Source: Hyphomicrobiales bacterium (lineage in GTDB: Bacteria > Pseudomonadota > Alphaproteobacteria > Rhizobiales > Beijerinckiaceae). From it: DNA of 36,051 bases. Below, piece by piece: positions 28,926-36,051 of the stretch; within the stretch, counting starts at the first letter, position 1; every line of letters begins with the position of its first letter. The DNA is taken from NCBI GenBank assembly GCA_025358745.1, contig JANYIH010000287.1:1-36051 (forward strand). The letters run 5' to 3'. The notes below the pieces were generated by a model that saw only the letters and a list, made by a program, of their open reading frames with translations, had not been told where the DNA came from and made no database searches. The position numbers were made by a program, and so were the translations under genes.

Positions 28926-28951
28926 GAAAAAGGGGAGCCCGGCGGGCTCCC
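28926..28951 (-). terminator. Rho-independent terminator of sodB
   Basis: Minus strand reads GGGAGCC-CGCCG-GGCTCCC-C-TTTTT: 7-bp perfect stem followed by a U tract, downstream of the sodB stop. Confidence 0.8.
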
Positions 28952-28957
28952 TCACGC

Positions 28958-28996
28958 TTACTTCGCCGCGGCGGCCGTTTACTTCGTCGCGGCGGC
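28958..28996 (-). repeat. 21-bp-period tandem duplication of the sodB 3' end including the stop codon
   Basis: ttacttcgccgcggcggc (28958-28975) and ttacttcgtcgcggcggc (28979-28996), 17/18 identical. Confidence 0.85.
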
Positions 28997-29578
28997 GTGA
29001 AGCTCGGCGACATATTCCCAGTTGACGAGGTGTTCGACGAACGCCTTGAGATAATCGGGACGGCGGTTACGGTAGTCGATGTAATAGGAATGTTCCCACA
29101 CGTCGACGCCGAGGATCGGCGTGCCGCCGTGCACCAGCGGGCTCTCGCCATTGGCCGTCTTGGTCGCGACGACCTTGCCGTTGACGACGGCGAGCCAGCC
29201 CCAACCCGAGCCGAACTGGCCCGTCCCGGCGGCGACGAGATCCTCTTTCGCCTTTTCGACCGAGCCGAAGCCGTCGATCAGCGCTTTCTCAAGGGCGCCG
29301 GGGATCTTGCCGCCGCCATTGGGCTTCATCCATTTCCAGAAATGCATATGGTTGTAGTGCTGGCCGGCGTTGTTGAACAAGGGCTGGTTCTTGCCAAACG
29401 CTCCCTTGACGATCTCCTCCAGCGGCTTGCCCTCGAACTCCGTGCCCTTCAACAGGTTGTTGCCGTTGGTGACATAAGCCTGATGATGCTTGTCGTGATG
29501 ATATTCGAGCGTTTCTTTCGACATATAGGGTCCGAGCGCATCATGCGCATAGGGCAGATCGGGCAAGGTGAAAGACAT
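28979..29578 (-). CDS. sodB: Superoxide dismutase, Fe/Mn family
   Basis: MSFTLPDLPYAHDALGPYMSKETLEYHHDKHHQAYV; FNNAGQHYNHMHFWKWM; DVWEHSYYIDYRNRRPDYL. Confidence 0.97.
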   Translation of the reverse strand: MSFTLPDLPYAHDALGPYMSKETLEYHHDKHHQAYVTNGNNLLKGTEFEGKPLEEIVKGAFGKNQPLFNNAGQHYNHMHFWKWMKPNGGGKIPGALEKALIDGFGSVEKAKEDLVAAGTGQFGSGWGWLAVVNGKVVATKTANGESPLVHGGTPILGVDVWEHSYYIDYRNRRPDYLKAFVEHLVNWEYVAELHAAATK

Positions 29579-29735
29579 CGCAGAAACTCCTTGTACGGCG
29601 CGACCGCGGGAAAACGCGCTCAGCGCGGCGGACAGGGGTTAACTAATCGCCAGCCGTCCGCCCCGCAACCCTAACCGCGCCCTACCCCTCGGGAAAACCC
29701 CATGCTTTTGACACATTGTCGAGAACGTTAGCGCC

Positions 29736-30236
29736 ATGGCGATTCTAACCCTGCTTCTGGGCGTGATCCTGCTGGCCCTGGGCTTTGGCGGGTTGTTGCT
29801 GAGCGTCAACCTGATCCCGACCGAAATGGGGATGCTTTACGCCGTCTGCGGAGTCGTGTTTCTCGGCGCCGCCGGCGTGGTGTTTGCGATTGCGGCGCTG
29901 ATCGCCAAGCTCGACCGCATCGTCGCGCCGCAGCCCAAGCCCAAACCGCCGTCGCAACCTGCCCCGCCGTTCGTCGAACCGTCGCCCTCGGCCGCCGTCC
30001 CGGAGGACGAGGTCAACGTCAATCGCAGCGGCCACCTGCCGAGCCTGCGCGCCATCGAGGCGGCGATCGCTGCGCCCCAAGGCGCGCCCAAAGTCGTCGG
30101 CCATTACAAAGCCGGCGGCGCCAAATACATGATCTTCTCGGACGGCGCGATCGAGGCCGAGACGGATCAGGGGGCGTTCCGCTTCGGCTCGATGGCGGAG
30201 TTTAAGGCCTATATCGCCGGCCGTCCGCAGACCTGA
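29736..30236 (+). CDS. Two-TM membrane protein with proline-rich linker and C-terminal soluble domain, unknown function
   Basis: TM helices LLLGVILLALGFGGLLLSV and GMLYAVCGVVFLGAAGVVFAIAAL; VVGHYKAGGAKYMIFSDGAIEAETDQGAFRFGSMAEFKAYIAG. Confidence 0.8.
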   Translation: MAILTLLLGVILLALGFGGLLLSVNLIPTEMGMLYAVCGVVFLGAAGVVFAIAALIAKLDRIVAPQPKPKPPSQPAPPFVEPSPSAAVPEDEVNVNRSGHLPSLRAIEAAIAAPQGAPKVVGHYKAGGAKYMIFSDGAIEAETDQGAFRFGSMAEFKAYIAGRPQT

Positions 30237-30240
30237 GGCG

Positions 30241-31239
30241 TCACACCGCCAGGCCCGCTTTCCCCGCCAGTTCGCGCAACGAGGTCTGCGGCCGTGCGCC
30301 GAGGTGTTGGATCACCTCGGCCGCCGCCAGCGCCGCCAAATCAGCGCAATGGGCCGGCGTCGCGCCGCGCGCCAGGCCGGCGAGATAGCCGGCCGCGAAC
30401 AGATCGCCCGCGCCGGTGGTGTCGACCAGCTTGGCGATGGGATGCGCCGGCGCCTCGATGCGCGTCTCGCCCTGCACGATCACGCAGCCTTTCTCCGAGC
30501 GGGTGACGACCGCGCAGACCCCTTCGGCCGCGAAAGCGTCGAGCGCCTCGTGCAGATGCGTGGTTTCATAAAGCGACAGCGCCTCGTCGGTGTTGGCGAA
30601 CACCGTATCGACCACGCCGGTGCGCATCAGATCGATGAACTCGCCGCGGAAGCGGTCGACGCAGAAGGCGTCCGACAGCGTCAGGGAGACGCTGGCGCCT
30701 GCGGCGTGGGCGATGCGTCCGGCCTTGCGGAACGCGTCCTTGGCCGCCGGCCGGTCCCACATATAGCCTTCGAGATAGACGAAGCGGGCCGAGCGCACGA
30801 GCGCCTCGTCGACGTCGTCGGGCGAGAGATAGGTGCTGGCGCCGAGGAAGGTGTTCATCGTGCGCTCGCCGTCCGGCGTCACATAAACGAAGCAGCGCCC
30901 CGTCGCCGGGCCATGGGCTGCGAGCGCCGTTGTGTAGCCGACGCCGACGGCGCGCAGATCGCGGCCGAACGTCTCGCCCAGTTCGTCCTGTTTCACCTTG
31001 CCGATATAGGCCGCCTTCACGCCGAACGAAGCGACGCCGACGATGGTGTTGGCGGCCGAGCCGCCCGAGACGATCCGCGGATTCTGGCGCGCCGCGTAAA
31101 GCGCCTCGGCGCGATCCTCGTCGATCAACGTCATCGCGCCCTTCGCCATCTCCTGGGCGGAGAGATAGGCGTCGTCGGTCTGAGCGATGATGTCGATCAG
31201 AGAATTGCCGAGGCCAAGCACATCGAGCGCAGCAGACAT
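30241..31239 (-). CDS. PfkB-family sugar/adenosine kinase
   Basis: VLGLGNSLIDIIA, VSGGSAANTIVGVASFG, VDTTGAGDLFAAGYLAGLARG. Confidence 0.95.
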   Translation of the reverse strand: MSAALDVLGLGNSLIDIIAQTDDAYLSAQEMAKGAMTLIDEDRAEALYAARQNPRIVSGGSAANTIVGVASFGVKAAYIGKVKQDELGETFGRDLRAVGVGYTTALAAHGPATGRCFVYVTPDGERTMNTFLGASTYLSPDDVDEALVRSARFVYLEGYMWDRPAAKDAFRKAGRIAHAAGASVSLTLSDAFCVDRFRGEFIDLMRTGVVDTVFANTDEALSLYETTHLHEALDAFAAEGVCAVVTRSEKGCVIVQGETRIEAPAHPIAKLVDTTGAGDLFAAGYLAGLARGATPAHCADLAALAAAEVIQHLGARPQTSLRELAGKAGLAV

Positions 31240-31346
31240 GTAAAGACGCCTTCCCAAGCTTAGGATCGGCGCGGTGTTTGGCCCAGCCGCGCCGCCCCGT
31301 CAACTTCAGCACTCTGGGCAAGCCGGCGCCTCCCTATATAAAGTCC

Positions 31347-32411
31347 ATGAACCCACCCTCGCGGAGCCCTTCATTGGCCGTTCAACTCGACTTTCGTTTC
31401 CCCACCCCTCCCGCTCCTGGAGAAACCCTCGAAGTCGCCGAGGGCGTGCTTTGGTTGCGTCTGCCGCTGCCGTTCCGGCTCGATCACGTCAATGTCTATC
31501 TGATCGAGGACGGCGCCGGCTTCGCGCTGCTCGACACCGGCATCGACGACGAAACGACGCGCCAGATCTGGGACGGCCTCATCGCCGGCGCGCTGAAAGG
31601 TCGCCCGCTCACCCGCATCCTGTCGAGCCATTGCCATCCCGACCATATCGGCCTGGCCGGCTGGCTGTGCGATCGGCTGGGACTCGAGCTTCACGCCACT
31701 CAGACCGAATATCTGGATGCGCTCAATATCCGCTTGGACGCCGGCGCGCTCAACTCCGAGCCCTATCGCAGCTTCTACCTGAACCACGGGCTCGACGAGG
31801 CGCGGATCGAAATTCTGCTCAACCGCGGCCTGCATTATCTACGCATGGTCAGCCATCTTCCGCGCACCTTCAACCGGATGATGGCTGAGGAAACGCTGGA
31901 GATCGGCGGCCGGACCTTCGAGGTTCTTACAGGCGGCGGCCATTCCGCGGAACAGGCGATGCTCTATTGCCGCGAGGGCGGCTTCATCCTGTGCGCCGAT
32001 CAGGCGATGGCGAAAATCTCGCCCAACATCAGCGTCGAGGCGATCGATCCGAACGGCGACCCGCTCGGCGCCTATCTGCGCTCGCTGCGCCAGCTCAAAC
32101 AAGAGCTGCCGCCCGAAACGCTGGCTTTGCCGGGCCACAACCTCCCCTTCGTCGGGTTGGGCGTGCGCATCGACGAGTTGATCGCGCATCACCAGGCGCG
32201 GTGCGAGGCCATTCTCAAGGCGCTTCAGGTTGGTCCCTCCAGCGCGCTCGATCTGGTCCCTGTTGTGTTTGGTCGCTCGATTGACGACCCGCATCAGATG
32301 TCCTTCGCCTTTGGCGAGACGCTGGCCCACGTCAACTATCTGGCCCGGCGCAAAGAGCTGGCGATTCGCGCCGGCAAGGACGGCGCCTGGACCATCTCCC
32401 AACCTGTTTGA
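31347..32411 (+). CDS. MBL-fold metallo-hydrolase (LACTB2/glyoxalase II-like); alternative TTG start at 31374 has a GGAG motif
   Basis: HVNVYLIEDGAGFALLDTGID; SSHCHPDHIGLAGW; GGGHSAEQAMLY; LPGHNLPF. Confidence 0.93.
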   Translation: MNPPSRSPSLAVQLDFRFPTPPAPGETLEVAEGVLWLRLPLPFRLDHVNVYLIEDGAGFALLDTGIDDETTRQIWDGLIAGALKGRPLTRILSSHCHPDHIGLAGWLCDRLGLELHATQTEYLDALNIRLDAGALNSEPYRSFYLNHGLDEARIEILLNRGLHYLRMVSHLPRTFNRMMAEETLEIGGRTFEVLTGGGHSAEQAMLYCREGGFILCADQAMAKISPNISVEAIDPNGDPLGAYLRSLRQLKQELPPETLALPGHNLPFVGLGVRIDELIAHHQARCEAILKALQVGPSSALDLVPVVFGRSIDDPHQMSFAFGETLAHVNYLARRKELAIRAGKDGAWTISQPV

Positions 32412-32446
32412 GCCGACTTGGCGTCAAAAACGGGAAATCGGGCCGG

Positions 32447-32491
32447 TTTGTTTCTTGTTTGTTTCACAAACAACGCTGTTTGTCATACAAA
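32447..32491. promoter_or_regulatory. Tandem dyads TTTGT-N3-ACAAA upstream of the histone-like gene
   Basis: TTTGTTTCACAAA (32458-32470, in a longer TTGTTTGT-TTC-ACAAACAA palindrome 32455-32473) and TTTGTCATACAAA (32479-32491); extra half-site TTTGTTTC at 32447. Confidence 0.5.
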
Positions 32492-32569
32492 GGCTTGTCA
32501 AGCTGAAACTTTTATGTTCAACGAATCAGGCGGGCCTGACTGCTGGTCCGTTTCTCATATGGAGACAAC

Positions 32570-32899
32570 GTGGCCAAAGCTCCCAAATCCGCCTCGTCGC
32601 GACGCCCCTGGGCGCCCGAAGACGTCAAGATGCTGAAGTCGATGGCGCGCAAGGAGCCGGCTTCGGCGATCGCCAAGTCGCTCAAGCGCACCGAAGGCGC
32701 AACCCGTCAGAAGGCGACCGCGCTCGGCGTTTCGCTCAACACCACGCGCGGCCGCGCGGCGTCAAAGGCCAAACCCGCGAAGGCGGCCGCCAAGGCGGCG
32801 CCGAAGAAGGCGGCGGCCAAGAAGGCGGCTGTGAAGAAGGCGGTTGTGAAGAAGGCGGCGCCAAAAAAGGCCGCTAAAAAGGCCGCCAAGAAGGGCTGA
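32570..32899 (+). CDS. Histone-H1-like DNA-binding protein: SANT/HTH-like N-terminus plus Lys/Ala tail (GTG start)
   Basis: RRPWAPEDVKMLKSMARKEPASAIAKSLKRTEGATRQKATALGVSLNT followed by KKAAAKKAAVKKAVVKKAAPKKAAKKAAKKG; GGAGA upstream. Confidence 0.85.
   Translation: MAKAPKSASSRRPWAPEDVKMLKSMARKEPASAIAKSLKRTEGATRQKATALGVSLNTTRGRAASKAKPAKAAAKAAPKKAAAKKAAVKKAVVKKAAPKKAAKKAAKKG
32804..32878 (+). repeat. In-frame 15-nt tandem repeat encoding KKAAx pentapeptides
   Basis: aagaaggcggcggcc / aagaaggcggctgtg / aagaaggcggttgtg / aagaaggcggcgcca / aaaaaggccgctaaa. Confidence 0.85.
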
Positions 32900-32935
32900 T
32901 TTGGGCTAGAGCGGTTGCCGATCAAGTTGAACCAT

Positions 32936-33042
32936 CGTCATTGCGAGCGAAGCGAAGCAATCCACGTTTCCGCCGAGCCAAGCCGTTCCAATTGGCACAC
33001 GATCTCGGCGAGATGGATTGCTTCGCTTCGCCCGCAATGACG
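32936..33042. repeat. Nested intergenic inverted repeat (REP/MITE-like)
   Basis: Arms CGTCATTGCGAGCGAAGCGAAGCAATCCA (32936-32964) and TGGATTGCTTCGCTTCGCCCGCAATGACG (33014-33042), one mismatch; inner CGCCGAG/CTCGGCG and CCAATTGG. Confidence 0.9.
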
Positions 33043-33074
33043 GGAATGCCGATTCTATCTGTTCGGTAGCCGCC

Positions 33075-33485
33075 CTAGGTCAGGCCAAAGCCGTTTCTCA
33101 GCCAGTTCAACCTGAGTTCGAGTTGAATTGGCGGGTAGGCAAGTGCTTGCCCCGCGCCCCACACCGGCCCCGGCCAAGCGAAATCGCCGGCCCGCCTCCC
33201 CACGACATGCCCGTGCAACTGCCGCACGATATTGCCCAGGGCGCCGAGGTTGATCTTCTCGACCTCCGGCAGCGCGCGCAGGATTTGCGCGGCCAGCGCC
33301 AACTCCTCCATCCATTGCGCGCGCTCGGCCGCGTCGAGATCGGTGATCTCGCTGAGGCCGGCGCGGCGGGGAACCAGGACGATCCAGGGGCAACGCGCGT
33401 CGTTCATCAACAAGGCGCGCGACAGCGAGAGATCGCCAATCACACGCGTATCCGCGGCCAACTTGGGGTCGAGCGCGAAGCTCAC
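33075..33485 (-). CDS. HIT-family protein with [13 protein letters not shown] motif
   Basis: [39 protein letters not shown] start overlaps the deoB stop. Confidence 0.88.
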   Translation of the reverse strand: MSFALDPKLAADTRVIGDLSLSRALLMNDARCPWIVLVPRRAGLSEITDLDAAERAQWMEELALAAQILRALPEVEKINLGALGNIVRQLHGHVVGRRAGDFAWPGPVWGAGQALAYPPIQLELRLNWLRNGFGLT

Positions 33486-34696
33486 AACCAGCTCGTCCCG
33501 CGCGGCCCCTTCGGCAGCCCGATTTTGGCCGCCACCGTCTCGGCGATGTCGGCGAACGTTGCCCGCTCGCCGATCGGCCCCGGGCTCACATCGCCGAAGG
33601 CGACGATCGGCGCGTGCTCACGCGTATGATCGTAGCCGCGCCAGGTCGGATCGTTGCCATGATCCGCCGTGACGACGCAGAAATCGCCTGCGCGCAACGC
33701 CCCCTGTATCTGCGGCAGCCGCGCGTCGAACGCTTCCAGACACGCGGCGTAGCCCGCGACATCGCGGCGATGGCCATATTCGGTGTCGAAATCGACGAGA
33801 TTGGCCAGGATCAACCCGCCCTCCCCCGTCTCGCGCAAAGCGCGCAGCGTGAGATCGATATGCTCGGAATTGGACTTGCCCTTCAACTCCAGCCCGGTGT
33901 CGCGATGGGCGAAAATATCGCCGATCTTGCCGATGCTGACGATCTCGCGCCCCGCCGCGCCCGCGCGCGCCAGCAGATTGCCCGGCAGCGGCGGCATCGA
34001 GAAATCCTTGCGGTTGGACGTGCGCTGGAATTGGCCCGGCCGTTCGCCCAGGAAGGGCCGCGCGATCACCCGGCCGATGTTGAGCGGGTCGCATAAAGTT
34101 CGCGCGAGGCGGCAGACATCGTAAAGCCGCTCCAACCCGAACGCCTCTTCATGCGCGGCAATCTGCAATACGGAATCGACCGAGGTGTAGCAGACCGGCT
34201 TCAGCGTGCGCAGATGCTCCTCGCCGAACCGCTCGATGATCTCCGTGCCGGAGGCGTGGCAATCGCCCAGAATTCCGGTCAACTTCGCGCGCGCGATCAA
34301 CTCGCGCGTTAGCTCGGGCGAAAACGTCGGCGTCTTCAGCGGGAAATAACCCCAGGCGAACTCGACCGGCGTGCCGGCGATCTCCCAATGGCCCGAGGGC
34401 GTGTCCTTGCCGCGCGAGGTCTCGACGCCGTAGCCCCATTGCCCCGTCGGCGCGCGGCAGGCGAAGCCCGGCGGCTTACGCCCGGTCGAGGCGTGCATGG
34501 CCAGCCCAAGACCGAGCTTGTCGAGGTTGGGCAGCGCCAGCGGTCCCTGGCGAAGCCCTGGTTTGTCGGCGCGCCCCTGCGCGCAGGCTTCCGCGATATG
34601 GCCGAGCGTGTCCGCCCCCTCATCGCCATAGTCGACAGCGTCGCGGGCGCCGCCGCAACCCGCGGAATCCAGGATAATGATGACTCCGCGCGACAT
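33482..34696 (-). CDS. deoB: Phosphopentomutase
   Basis: [67 protein letters not shown]. Confidence 0.96.
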   Translation of the reverse strand: MSRGVIIILDSAGCGGARDAVDYGDEGADTLGHIAEACAQGRADKPGLRQGPLALPNLDKLGLGLAMHASTGRKPPGFACRAPTGQWGYGVETSRGKDTPSGHWEIAGTPVEFAWGYFPLKTPTFSPELTRELIARAKLTGILGDCHASGTEIIERFGEEHLRTLKPVCYTSVDSVLQIAAHEEAFGLERLYDVCRLARTLCDPLNIGRVIARPFLGERPGQFQRTSNRKDFSMPPLPGNLLARAGAAGREIVSIGKIGDIFAHRDTGLELKGKSNSEHIDLTLRALRETGEGGLILANLVDFDTEYGHRRDVAGYAACLEAFDARLPQIQGALRAGDFCVVTADHGNDPTWRGYDHTREHAPIVAFGDVSPGPIGERATFADIAETVAAKIGLPKGPRGTSWL

Positions 34697-34710
34697 GCGG
34701 CCTCCTTGTT

Positions 34711-36051
<1,341 letters not shown>

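Noticed and set aside
21957-29721. Shared 14-mer TTGACA[G/C]ATTGTCG at 21957-21970 and TTGACACATTGTCG near 29708 as a regulon motif
   Set aside because: Matching pairs of 13 fixed bases are expected several times by chance in 36 kb, and TTGACA is a common -35 sequence.
32455-32473. TTGTTTGT-TTC-ACAAACAA as a terminator of the MBL-fold gene
   Set aside because: AT-rich stem with a 3-nt loop and no following U tract; a protein-binding dyad is more plausible.
32804-32878. CRISPR-like or VNTR array
   Set aside because: The repeat is in frame inside a Lys/Ala-rich protein tail, with no spacers.

Overview
The window is a GC-rich alphaproteobacterial chromosomal segment, probably Rhizobiales/Beijerinckiaceae-Methylocystaceae-like judging by gene content and order. 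It holds about 40 densely packed protein genes. I found no rRNA, tRNA, CRISPR array, transposase or prophage gene. Most of it is housekeeping: ftsK, bamE, plsX-fabH, ycjX-ycjF, mepA, carA, yqeY, sodB, a PfkB kinase, deoB and a peptide ABC ATPase. Accessory or less explained parts are: (i) a translationally coupled NosR-like flavoprotein + ApbE + LuxR response regulator with no nos structural genes in the window; (ii) a secreted papain-like protein with an altered catalytic-triad position and a leader hairpin; (iii) a LysR-controlled GST / CmcJ-NvfI-type oxygenase / SDR cluster; (iv) a fused double hot-dog protein overlapping fabH; (v) a BrnT/BrnA-like toxin-antitoxin pair with a perfect upstream palindrome; (vi) a histone-H1-like DNA-binding protein preceded by two matching dyads spaced 21 bp apart; (vii) unusual tail-to-tail packing, where six of eight convergent gene pairs share or abut stop codons. 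Nothing here is clearly a novel defence or mobile system. The strongest leads are (i), (iii) and (vi). All family calls come from reading the translated sequence; no database search was run.
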